From: Helicobacter_J cappadocius
GTDB taxonomy: Bacteria > Campylobacterota > Campylobacteria > Campylobacterales > Helicobacteraceae
Direction of reading: 5' to 3'
DNA: 64,000 nucleotides
Assembly: GCF_030686155.1 (NCBI RefSeq)
Contig: NZ_JAUPEV010000003.1
Location: 87,781 to 151,780 of the forward strand
Shown here one piece after another: positions 36,984 to 46,176 of this stretch (within the stretch, counting starts at the first letter, position 1; every line of letters starts with the position of its first letter). Below the pieces are notes generated by a model. The model was not told where the DNA came from. It worked only from the letters and a program-made list of their open reading frames with translations, and ran no database searches. Both the position numbers and the translations under genes were made by a program.

Positions 36984-39572
36984 TCAAATCTGCAAAAGCC
37001 GCACAAAGCTTTTTTCAAATTCATTCTGCTTGTCTTGTGCAAAAAATGGCATTCCCATCACCTGCACTTTTTGTCTATAATAGCCATTCTCATCATTTTC
37101 GACAATTTTCGGGATTTCAAGAAGAGTTTTTAAAAACTCCTCCTTCCATCTATCCATAGCTTCAATATGCCCTCCTTTTGGTTCTATAAAGCATTGCAAG
37201 ATTTCAAAATTTTTCTTCTCTTTTGGCTTAGCAAAAAAATAAAAATCTGGCTCAAATCTTTTGACCTTATTTTCTTCCTCATTATCTTGTGTATAAATCG
37301 CCATCTGTGAATTGCGTTCATTTCTAACTAGCCACCATTGTGAAAAATTTTCATCTAGCTTTGTAGCATTTCTTTGCACAAAGTCAACAAATTCCAACTC
37401 CAAGTCTGTGCCTACGAAGTTTTTGAATGCAAATTGAGCACTACTTTGCATATCTCGATGCACAACTGCACCTTTTGTTCTTGTGATAAATTTATCCCCT
37501 ATGAGCTTAAGCGGAGTGAGATACCATGCTTTTACTTCAAAATTTTGAAGTTTTTTCTCCATTTGATTTTTGAAATTCTCACAAACCAAAAGGGCGATCT
37601 TCAGTCTTGTCTTGGGATTAGAGATGTTTTGTTTTTCGTGTATGGTAAGTTTGATAATGCTCAAATATTTATCAATGAAATCTTGCCTACTCTTGATGTC
37701 TTTAAATAAAAGCTTTAGATTTTCAAATGTATAAAATTCTCCACTCTTGTTCATCGCCTTATAAATAACAGCTTTATCTAAATCTTTGAATTCAAAATCC
37801 TTTCGTATTTCTGTGGTCTGCACTTCAGGGGCTTCATCGATAGCTTTTATCATATCTTCTTCTTGTATATTGTGTGCATCTATGAGAGGAATTTTTATGC
37901 GATTTTGACAAATTGGTAGCTTTTGTATACTTTCAAGCGTAAAATACCCACTCTTATTTTTGGAATTTTTTACCTCATCTTTGATTCTCATCACGCTATT
38001 AGTGGCAAAATAACATTTTTGGTATATTTCACTTTCTTTAAACTCTTCTTTTAGAGATAGCAATATGATTTCTTTCTCATCATCTTTTAATCCAATTTCC
38101 ACAAGCTCTTTTTGAAGTCTTGCGATAAACTCATTTTCACTTGCTCCGTGATAACTAAGTGTTTCTAATGCCTTTAGAGGTGAATTAATATCATCGAATT
38201 TGCGTTGATTTGATTTGCCAATCACTCTGCCATCTATAGATGCCTCAAAAGGAAAATACCTCGCTCCTCTACCAATAAGCTGTGCCTCTTTTGGCGTATC
38301 ATTGATTGATCCTTCAATAAGCCTAACAATATCAAATAAATTAAGCACATCCCAACCTTCATTGAGTTTATCGACCGCGAAAATCACGCGTATTTTATTA
38401 CCCTGATCTTCTAGTGTATTGATGAGGATTTGATTGGTTTGTAGTTCATTTGTATCATTGATATTGATTAAAAAATGTTTTTCAAACTCCCGTCTTATCT
38501 GCCTTAATAACTCTTGCATATCCCTATCTTGAAAGAAAACTTTCGCATCATACAAAATCCCTGAATCTTCTTTGATATTGTTAAAAAATCTTTCAATATC
38601 TTCCACCCTTAGATCATAAATCCATTGTAAAAAAAGCTCTTCATTTTCTTTGCTCTCCTTAATCGTTTTGCTTTTGAATAAAATTACAGGTTTTAAGACA
38701 ATATGATTTAAAGCTGCTAATTCTTGGCGATAAAGCGAACAAATCACCGCTCCACAAATGCGCTCAATCCGCTCCAAACCTTCATATTTTAGAAGTTTGA
38801 TGTCTTTAGAGTATTTATCATTCCTAAAGTCTTTGAGAGTGTATTCAAAAATAATCTTATCTTCATATTTTTGCTGCACACTTTTATCTTTTGGGAGTGT
38901 GGCAGAGAATTCAAACATCAGATTTTCTTTATTTGCACCATAGATAGCTTTAATCACTCCTTCCCAGCTCTGCAAATCTTGGGCTTGAGATTGACTTTTG
39001 GATTTTTTGGTTTCAGCGTTGATGTGATGGGCTTCATCAGCTAACATCACAATTTTTTGATCTTGAAAATCTGATATTGTCAGAGCGTTTTCTCTCTCTA
39101 AAGTTAGAAGCGAAAATAGAGCTTGAACGGTGGTAAAAATGATATTGATTTGACCTTTTTTGCAGGTATTGAGATTTTCACAAACATTAATAGAAATATT
39201 TTTAGTATTTATGGTGATATTTTTAGCAAAAAGATATTTTGAGCTCTTGGGATTGGAAAAATTTTGCTTGGTTTTTTCTAATATTGCTGTAGAATTCACA
39301 AAAAATACAAAATTCTCATACCCCCTAGCAAAACAGTCCAATATCAAAGACGCCATGATAACTGTCTTCCCACTTCCTGTAGCCATATGGAACATCAAAT
39401 GTGAGCGATTGAGTTTTTGCTTTTGTTGGCTGATGAGATAGTATTTCAACGCATTGATTTGATATTCTCTAAGCTCGATATTAGAATTCAGATTTTCTAA
39501 AATATGCAGAGGTATTTCTATGTCTAGTCCATCATCAAGATGTATGCCTATTCTTTCGCACAGCTTCATCAC
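36984..39572 (-). CDS. res: Type III restriction enzyme, Res subunit
   Basis: 862 aa helicase-nuclease. Superfamily 2 helicase motifs: Walker A MATGSGKTVIMAS near 62-74, DEAH box LADEAHH, motif III-like FSATLP and motif VI QLIGRGARYFP. The C-terminal part has a PD-(D/E)xK-like nuclease core, with RFEPDFYF and about 20 residues later FIEPKGG. Res acts only in complex with Mod, cutting DNA between two head-to-head unmethylated sites. Start overlaps the mod stop by four bases. If Mod is switched off, Res should be inactive because it has no specificity by itself (established for type III systems). Confidence 0.93.
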   Translation of the reverse strand: MMKLCERIGIHLDDGLDIEIPLHILENLNSNIELREYQINALKYYLISQQKQKLNRSHLMFHMATGSGKTVIMASLILDCFARGYENFVFFVNSTAILEKTKQNFSNPKSSKYLFAKNITINTKNISINVCENLNTCKKGQINIIFTTVQALFSLLTLERENALTISDFQDQKIVMLADEAHHINAETKKSKSQSQAQDLQSWEGVIKAIYGANKENLMFEFSATLPKDKSVQQKYEDKIIFEYTLKDFRNDKYSKDIKLLKYEGLERIERICGAVICSLYRQELAALNHIVLKPVILFKSKTIKESKENEELFLQWIYDLRVEDIERFFNNIKEDSGILYDAKVFFQDRDMQELLRQIRREFEKHFLININDTNELQTNQILINTLEDQGNKIRVIFAVDKLNEGWDVLNLFDIVRLIEGSINDTPKEAQLIGRGARYFPFEASIDGRVIGKSNQRKFDDINSPLKALETLSYHGASENEFIARLQKELVEIGLKDDEKEIILLSLKEEFKESEIYQKCYFATNSVMRIKDEVKNSKNKSGYFTLESIQKLPICQNRIKIPLIDAHNIQEEDMIKAIDEAPEVQTTEIRKDFEFKDLDKAVIYKAMNKSGEFYTFENLKLLFKDIKSRQDFIDKYLSIIKLTIHEKQNISNPKTRLKIALLVCENFKNQMEKKLQNFEVKAWYLTPLKLIGDKFITRTKGAVVHRDMQSSAQFAFKNFVGTDLELEFVDFVQRNATKLDENFSQWWLVRNERNSQMAIYTQDNEEENKVKRFEPDFYFFAKPKEKKNFEILQCFIEPKGGHIEAMDRWKEEFLKTLLEIPKIVENDENGYYRQKVQVMGMPFFAQDKQNEFEKSFVRLLQI

Positions 39573-41573
39573 TTTATCCCTTTGTTTATTCTATAGAAAG
39601 CTTTATTTGCTTGTAGTAGAGATTCTGGGATTTTAAAATCACTATCCTCTATCTCAGAAAATGGGATATAAGAGAGGTTGCTATCTAAGCAAGAAAACAA
39701 AATCCTCTTTTTATCTTCTAAACTTAGAGCATTAAAATCACTATCTTTTGCTATCTTCACAAAATCTACCCGATAATCCAAAAAGGCATTTTCACGCATC
39801 TTCTCAATAACTTCAGAGATATTTGCTTCAGTAGCTTCTAAGATGAGCTTCTTATAAGTCTCATTTAAAGGCATCAGCTCAGCATAAACAAAGCTATTAG
39901 GAAGACTATCTTCTTCTAGGAGGTTCTTTTGCATAGGATTCCAAGATACAGCTTTGCTAACCCCGCCCTGCTCTCCTAGCACAACTTTACATAGACGCTC
40001 TTTTGTGATACTCTCTATATAGTCCATCTGTTCTATTCCTACCCATCTACGCCCCATCTTGTGAGCGACCGCAAGAGTCGTGCCAGATCCGGCAAAAAAG
40101 TCCATCACTAGATCGCCTTTTTGGGTGGAGATTTCGATGATGCGTTGAATCAACGCTTCAGGCTTTTTCGCATTAGTAAAGTCACATTCTCCTTCCTTGT
40201 TTAAATTTATCGTACTTATATCAATCCATAAATCACCCAATGTTTCTGTTAAATAATCACTTAAAAATAACATTTGTTTCCCTTCCCACCATACATACTT
40301 TAATCCTGTTGAACTTGTTATTTCCGCTAAGTTAGTTTCAATTTGATATTTTTCAAAACTCTTATTATTTGTCCTATAAATCATTCTATGTGCATTTTTA
40401 ATTTTGAAATCTACTACCTGTTTTTCATCTAAATTAAGATTATTATTTATTAAATACTCATTTAGTGGGGTAATTTTCCAATTTTTTACTTCATCATTAA
40501 AATTTTCTATAATATTTGAATAATATTTGGAATACTTATTAAAACTATCATTATCTATCTTTGAAATTTTAATTGGTTTGATTTGCAAATTATTCTTTTT
40601 ATAGAGCAAAAGAAACTCTTTTATTTTGGGTAATTTAGTTTCAATATGTGCCATTTTAACTCCACTCGTCTCACTTGTCTTAACCGCAACACTATTAACA
40701 AAATTCTCTCTCCCGAAGATTTCATCGCACAACACCTTCAGATAGGCTTGTTCATTATCATCACATTGGATAAATATCACCCCATCATCTCTTAGAAACT
40801 CCCTTGCGATTTCTAGGCGGTTTTTCATAAAAGTCAGCCAAGAGGAATGGTTGAAATTATCGTTGTAGTTGAAGCTATCATTGCCTGTGTTATAGGGCGG
40901 ATCGATATAGATGAGTTTTACATTTCCATAGATAGAAGGTATAGATTTTAGGGTATATAGGGCTTGGAGGTTATTGCCTTTTAGCAGTAAGTTAGGAAAA
41001 CCTAATGGGGGGGGGGGATACAGAAAGGTCATCACTTTGAATAAATGCTGGGATTTTAGAAATATCACTTTGCACAGACAAATCGGTATTTTCTTGCGTG
41101 ATATAGCTGAAGTTGTGCAGTACTTTTGGTGAAAATAGCCTGTCGATTTCCTCATTTGCTAGGGTTTGATTGAAAAAGATTTCTTTTTTCTTATCGCTAT
41201 CTTTACTTGCTCCTCCTTCTAAAACACAATCTTTAAAAGGAAAATCTAGCACTACATCTGTATTTTGGGCTATGCTATTTCCTTCTGTATCACACAGGGC
41301 GATTTTATTAGCAAAACGCGTATAAGAATCACTCAAGAAATTCTTATAACTGATAAAATCCAAAAATTTCTCTCTTTCAAACACCCATACGCCCTCTTTT
41401 GGCATTTTGAAATATTCGTCCTTGAATTCATCAAATAAAAACTCCAAAAGCTCAATATTTAGATCTCTAGCATCCCTTTTGAGTAAATTTAGATTGATTC
41501 TATATCCATTTTCTACTTGCAATATGTATTTGGTTAGGTTTTTTTCAAGTATTTTTTCTTCGACTTTATTCAT
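39569..41573 (-). CDS. mod: Type III DNA methyltransferase Mod, phase-variable, out of frame as written
   Basis: The N-terminal part starts at ATG 41573 and is read for 188 residues to a tract of 11 C on the coding strand (41007-41017), after which the frame ends in IRFS and a stop. The catalytic part lies in the next frame: DPPYNTGND (around 40890) followed far downstream by DFFAGSGTT (around 40090), the order of beta-class N6-adenine methyltransferases. Ten C (or 13) would join both into a 667 aa protein, normal for Mod. The AT-rich stretch between the two motifs is the target recognition domain. Overlaps xseA by 8 bases and res by 4. Confidence 0.9.
41007..41017. repeat. Homopolymeric G11/C11 tract inside mod
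   Basis: Eleven consecutive G on the + strand, in an otherwise AT-rich genome, lying inside the mod coding region (poly-C on the coding strand). Tracts of this length change by slipped-strand mispairing in Helicobacter and Campylobacter. At 11 the gene is out of frame; at 10 or 13 it is in frame. Confidence 0.93.
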
Positions 41574-42846
41574 ATTCTTCTCCTAATTTTATCTTATCCA
41601 AAACCCTGACTTTAAGCTGCGTATCAGTATCTACCAGCTCTATTTCATCATTTTTTTGAAGGTTTTTTAATGAAATAATCTTACCTTCTTTTATCACTTG
41701 TGCATAGCCACTTTGAATGAAATTTTTGGGATTTTTGGCTTCAAGTCCCATTTTCAAATCCTCTATTTCTCTAGTCTTGCCTAACAAAAAATACTCCATA
41801 GACGGATTTATATCAAGCGAAGATAAAGAGCTAGATTTTATATAAAGTAGATTTTCAAAAGCCTTGTTCAGGTAGTTTTTGAGTTCATAGATGCTATCAG
41901 TGTCTCTTTTAAGCTTTGCTTCCACGCTTACATGTTTAAAATCTTCAGCTAAAGAGATGATTTTTTGCTCTTTTATCTGCAAAAGATTTTCTAACATTCC
42001 ATCATAAGAGGCCTTTATCTCATCAAGTCTCAAAAGCCACTCTTGCTTATCAGGAAGTATCATTTCCATACACGCTGAAGGCGTAGGGGCTCTGAGGTCT
42101 GCGACAAAATCACTGATGAGGAAATCTATCTCGTGCCCAACTGCAGAAACAATGGGGGTTTTAGCTGCAAAAATACTATCTGCGAGTATTTCTTCATTGA
42201 ACGCCCACAAATCCTCTCTGCTTCCACCACCTCTGCCAATCACAATCACATCAAAGGCATCTTTTGTGCCAAAAAAACTATCTATATATTGAATATTTTT
42301 TACAATATCAAATTTTGCTCCCTCACCTTGCACCAAAGTATTGATAGCTACTATTTGGGTAAGATTCCAGCGATTTTGTGCTACTCTTAGCATATCTTGG
42401 AGAGCTGCTCCTGTGCTTGAAGTGATGAGGGCGATTTTTTTTGGGAAAAGAGGGATTTTTTTCTTCCTATCTGTATCAAAATAACCTTTTGCTTGAAGTT
42501 TGATTTTGAGTTGCTCATATGCTAGGCTTAAAGCACCTTCTCCGCTTGGTTCTATATTTTTGCAGATAATCTGATATTCTCCTCGTGGCACATATACACT
42601 AAGCCCCCCATAGATGATGACCTTCTGACCACTTGTTAGCTCAAACCTCAAATTTATGGTATTTCCCTTGAACATCACACATCTAATAGAAGAGGTTTCA
42701 TCTTTGATACTAAAATAAATATGCCCACTGCTATGTTTGGTAAGGTTACTAATCTCACCTTCAACGCTCACATTCAAAAAAGTAGTCTCTACAAGGGATT
42801 TTATTTGGGTATTGATCTGACTAACTGATAAAATTTGTGAATTCAT
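41566..42846 (-). CDS. xseA: Exodeoxyribonuclease VII large subunit
   Basis: 426 aa. An N-terminal OB fold (about 15-100, containing VSVEGEISNLTKHSSGHIYFSIKD-type sequence split by turns) is followed by the catalytic core with ALITSSTGAALQDML and IGRGGGSREDLWAFNEE, and RAPTPSACME, all hallmarks of XseA, then a coiled-coil region. With the XseB subunit it degrades single-stranded DNA. xseB is not in the window. It sits three bases from rseP on the same strand, while mod starts within its last codons. Confidence 0.94.
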   Translation of the reverse strand: MNSQILSVSQINTQIKSLVETTFLNVSVEGEISNLTKHSSGHIYFSIKDETSSIRCVMFKGNTINLRFELTSGQKVIIYGGLSVYVPRGEYQIICKNIEPSGEGALSLAYEQLKIKLQAKGYFDTDRKKKIPLFPKKIALITSSTGAALQDMLRVAQNRWNLTQIVAINTLVQGEGAKFDIVKNIQYIDSFFGTKDAFDVIVIGRGGGSREDLWAFNEEILADSIFAAKTPIVSAVGHEIDFLISDFVADLRAPTPSACMEMILPDKQEWLLRLDEIKASYDGMLENLLQIKEQKIISLAEDFKHVSVEAKLKRDTDSIYELKNYLNKAFENLLYIKSSSLSSLDINPSMEYFLLGKTREIEDLKMGLEAKNPKNFIQSGYAQVIKEGKIISLKNLQKNDEIELVDTDTQLKVRVLDKIKLGEEYE

Positions 42847-42848
42847 TA

Positions 42849-43907
42849 TTACCCATGAAAAACCAAGCGGTGAATATCATTATAAACTCCTAGTGCCATC
42901 AAGCCAATCAAAAGCACCCAACCTAAAATCGTGAGATAATACAAGCTGTTCTCTGACATTTTTCTTCGTGAAACCATCTCATATAGGTTGAATAATATCT
43001 GCCCCCCATCAAGTGCGGGAATGGGCAAAAGATTCATAACTCCTAAATTCACAGATATCAGAGCCACCAAAGTCAATAGCACAACCCACCCACTCTGGGA
43101 GGCTTGAGATATAAAATCCACGATAGAAATCACCCCTCCAACCTGATTGATAGGCACGATGCCAGAAATCATCTTTTCAACCCCTTGAAGTATCATTTTA
43201 CTCGCTTGAAAAGTTTGTTCATAAGCATAAGATAACGAACTCAAAAAACTATATTTAACCACACCTATTTCGCCTTTTGAAATGATTCCTATAAAATTCC
43301 TCTGTATCTTTTCTCCAAAAATATTTTTGGATTCCATTATTTTGGGAATGATAGAGGTCTCCTTCAACACTCCATCTCTCTGAAAAATCACCTTCACTTC
43401 ACCCTTTGCATCCATAATAGCCATGTTGAGTTCTTTCCAGCTTTTAACTTCTTTGCCATTAATATAGCGAATATAATCTCCGCTCATAAGCCCACTAATA
43501 GATGCGGGCATACCAGCTTGAAGTTCTCCAACGATAGGTAAAATAACCTTCTGTCCCATCAAAGCAACAACGATATAGATCAAAAAGGCTAAAATAAAGT
43601 TAAAAAATGGTCCAGCAAGTAAAATAGCGATTTTTTGGAAATGGTTTTTGTTGCTATAGCTGTCTATATCATCACTTGTAGCTAGAGGATTTGTATCATC
43701 TTGACCTTTTAATTTTACATATCCACCAAGAGGAATCGCTGATAAGGCGTATTGTGTTCCCTTGTAGGTTTTTTTGAATATTTTTTTTCCAAAACCAATG
43801 CTAAAAACCTCAACAGAAACGCCAAAAAGTTTGGCAACCAAAAAATGTCCCAATTCATGAAAAAAAACCAAAAATGAAAGGATTAAAAGTGATAAAATTA
43901 TCCACAT
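42849..43907 (-). CDS. rseP: RseP-type site-2 intramembrane metalloprotease
   Basis: 352 aa M50 protease. The zinc motif HELGH is at 17-21 in the first helix; a PDZ domain spans about 115-195 (GDYIRYINGKEVKSW); the third ligand motif LLPIPALDGGQ lies in a late helix. About four membrane segments. It cuts membrane-bound anti-sigma factors or signal peptide remnants in other bacteria; the Helicobacter substrate is not clear. Stop of pgsA and start of rseP touch within one base. Confidence 0.94.
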   Translation of the reverse strand: MWIILSLLILSFLVFFHELGHFLVAKLFGVSVEVFSIGFGKKIFKKTYKGTQYALSAIPLGGYVKLKGQDDTNPLATSDDIDSYSNKNHFQKIAILLAGPFFNFILAFLIYIVVALMGQKVILPIVGELQAGMPASISGLMSGDYIRYINGKEVKSWKELNMAIMDAKGEVKVIFQRDGVLKETSIIPKIMESKNIFGEKIQRNFIGIISKGEIGVVKYSFLSSLSYAYEQTFQASKMILQGVEKMISGIVPINQVGGVISIVDFISQASQSGWVVLLTLVALISVNLGVMNLLPIPALDGGQILFNLYEMVSRRKMSENSLYYLTILGWVLLIGLMALGVYNDIHRLVFHG

Positions 43908-44449
43908 TATTTCATACTCTTGTAATATCGTATCGCATAATCACCCCCTGAATACAAAGTGGCGAAGGTAGCTATCCAAAGCAATATTTCTCCACCGGGG
44001 AAAAAGTCTGCAAGCAAAAATGCAATGGCCAATATTTGAAAACCTGTTTTGTATTTTCCTAACATATTTGCGGCGACTTTTTTGCCACTACTAGCGACGA
44101 TAACTCGAAGTCCTGTAATAAAAAACTCTCGACTAAGTATAATATACACCGCCCAAGCATTCGCCCTATGAGCAACCAAAAGCCCAACAAAAGCTGATAA
44201 AATCAACATTTTATCAGCCAATGGATCAAATACTTCACCAAAAGTAGATTTTGAATTATAATTCCTAGCAATATAACCATCAAAAAAATCCGTCAAAGAA
44301 GCCAAACAAAAAATCAAACAAGAAAAGTAATTTATCCAACTCTTATCCGCCCAAGTAGGTAAAAGGGCATCTCCATACAAAATAAATATCAACAAAAATA
44401 TGGATAAAAATATTCTAGAAATAGTCAAAATATTGGGTAAATTTTTCAA
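43907..44449 (-). CDS. pgsA: CDP-diacylglycerol-glycerol-3-phosphate 3-phosphatidyltransferase
   Basis: 180 aa inner-membrane enzyme, first committed step of phosphatidylglycerol synthesis. The CDP-alcohol phosphotransferase motif is complete: DFFDGYIAR, eight residues, GEVFDPLADK. About five membrane helices. The length is typical. It overlaps rseP by one base, so pgsA-rseP-xseA form one minus-strand operon. Confidence 0.94.
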   Translation of the reverse strand: MKNLPNILTISRIFLSIFLLIFILYGDALLPTWADKSWINYFSCLIFCLASLTDFFDGYIARNYNSKSTFGEVFDPLADKMLILSAFVGLLVAHRANAWAVYIILSREFFITGLRVIVASSGKKVAANMLGKYKTGFQILAIAFLLADFFPGGEILLWIATFATLYSGGDYAIRYYKSMK

Positions 44450-44500
44450 AAGATGACCTTATTGATTGTACTAGTAAGCCAAATTTCCAATGATAAGGTG

Positions 44501-45094
44501 CTAATATGCTTCACAAACAACCTTTTTTATGCTAAAAATCCCCACAATAAAGACAATCCCGCTCATCAAAAAAGCAACCAATGACAACATCGTGAGAAAA
44601 TAAAATACTTCCTTCATAGAAAAAAATAAACATGCAAAGAGGAAGATAATAATACCTGCTGCCATCCCCTTGAATGCAAGAACAAAAAATCCAAGAGTGG
44701 TAATTTTGCCAAGCTCTAGACATATTTTATAAAAAAAATAAAAATAAAATCCTCCGCAAACAATCACAGCCAAAATACCTGTAAAAAACCAAAAATTAGG
44801 AGATAATGGCATTTGTTTCAAATTCATAGCACTCATAATAACAACTATTAAAATACCATCAATCACAGAAAATGTGTAATATTTGAATAACACTTGATTT
44901 CTAGCTAGTTTTGAAAGCTTATAAAGCCCAGCTGTAGTAAATCCAAAACTCATAATTGATAAAATCAAAGAAACAACAGGTAAAAGAAAAAAAGGATATA
45001 CAAGTGCATTTACAAGTATGCCTAAAATCAAGAAATTTTTCGCTATTTTTAATTCTGGGGTATCTTGAATGTGCAAGGTTGCAGGTACAGACAT
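44501..45094 (-). CDS. Hypothetical membrane protein
   Basis: 197 aa that I do not recognise. A short hydrophilic N terminus (MSVPATLHIQDTPELKIAK) is followed by five or six hydrophobic helices and almost no loops. ATG at 45094 is chosen because AAGGA precedes it by five bases; the frame continues 21 codons further upstream without a ribosome site. It lies upstream of pgsA on the same strand, but 51 bases away and with no clear link in function. Confidence 0.7.
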   Translation of the reverse strand: MSVPATLHIQDTPELKIAKNFLILGILVNALVYPFFLLPVVSLILSIMSFGFTTAGLYKLSKLARNQVLFKYYTFSVIDGILIVVIMSAMNLKQMPLSPNFWFFTGILAVIVCGGFYFYFFYKICLELGKITTLGFFVLAFKGMAAGIIIFLFACLFFSMKEVFYFLTMLSLVAFLMSGIVFIVGIFSIKKVVCEAY

Positions 45095-45186
45095 CAATAT
45101 CCTTGTGTATTTGTTTTTGAGTTCAATATCTAGATATATTGTACTAAAAATAATCAAAAAAACTTATAAATCAAAAAGCCAAAAAA

Positions 45187-46167
45187 TCAATATATCATCT
45201 TGTCCAAATAATCTTGAAAATATTTCATGCCTAAGTTGTTATTCAAGATTGCCCATAATAATATCCTAGCTTTCTTTGCGCTCAAATATCCCGCCATCAT
45301 GGCTCCTTGTTTGATACAATCAATTTCAGATCCTATATATCCATAAGTGCTATAAGCCGTTGGTCCTTCGGTCGTTCTGGTGGCTATAATTACAGGCATA
45401 CATTCAATAATCTCTTTTAGCCTCTGCGCTGTCTCCAAGCTGACATGCCCTGCACCAAATCCTGAGATAACAAGACCATCTACAGAAGCTTTAACCCAAT
45501 CTAAAACCCCTATATCAACATCTAAAGTTTGTTCCCATAAAAATATTTTTTTACACAAGCAAGATGGGAGTGGCAAGACAACTCTCTGAAGAGGTGGGCA
45601 AAAATATTCCACTCTCCCTTCAGCGACAAATCCATGAGTTTTCCCATCTGAACAAAAAGTCTCCACCGCAAGGCTGTGAGATTTTCTCATCCATCTAGGA
45701 ACATGAATAGCATCATTCATCACAACCATCACTCCTCTATTTCTACTATTAGGACTAGACGCACTCAAAATTGAGTTGTATAGATTTCTAATACCTTCTG
45801 CTCCAAGCATCTCTGGGGATCGCATCGCACCCATTAATATCAAAGGCTCAGATTTATCCCAAAATAAATCACAAAAAAAGGCACTTTCTTCAAGGGTATC
45901 TGTCCCTTGTGTGAGTATTACACCATTACTTCCAAGCTCTACTTGTTTTTTTGCCCATCTGAGTGCCTCTAATAGCATTTCAAATTTCAAATGTCCGCTA
46001 GGTAAAGCAAATAAGCTCTCTGCATCTATGGAGGCGATTTTTTCAATATCTGGAAGCAATTCAATAAAATCTTTTGCCGATAGTTTTGGTGCAATGCCTT
46101 GATTTGACTTGCTTGAAGTCATCGAAATAGTTCCACCCAAAGAACCTATAGATATTTTTGGTTTCAT
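45187..46167 (-). CDS. Asparaginase
   Basis: 326 aa enzyme that hydrolyses asparagine to aspartate and ammonia. Both catalytic threonine motifs are present: GSLGGTISM (T13) and VILTQGTDTLEES (83-95, with Thr-Asp-Thr). The conserved Lys is in the GAMRSPEMLGAEG region (Arg-Ser variation after Met). No signal peptide is visible, in contrast to periplasmic type II asparaginases, so a cytoplasmic (type I-like) enzyme is likely. It is 9 bases downstream of an MFS transporter gene on the same strand. Confidence 0.88.
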   Translation of the reverse strand: MKPKISIGSLGGTISMTSSKSNQGIAPKLSAKDFIELLPDIEKIASIDAESLFALPSGHLKFEMLLEALRWAKKQVELGSNGVILTQGTDTLEESAFFCDLFWDKSEPLILMGAMRSPEMLGAEGIRNLYNSILSASSPNSRNRGVMVVMNDAIHVPRWMRKSHSLAVETFCSDGKTHGFVAEGRVEYFCPPLQRVVLPLPSCLCKKIFLWEQTLDVDIGVLDWVKASVDGLVISGFGAGHVSLETAQRLKEIIECMPVIIATRTTEGPTAYSTYGYIGSEIDCIKQGAMMAGYLSAKKARILLWAILNNNLGMKYFQDYLDKMIY

Positions 46168-46176
46168 TTTTTACTC

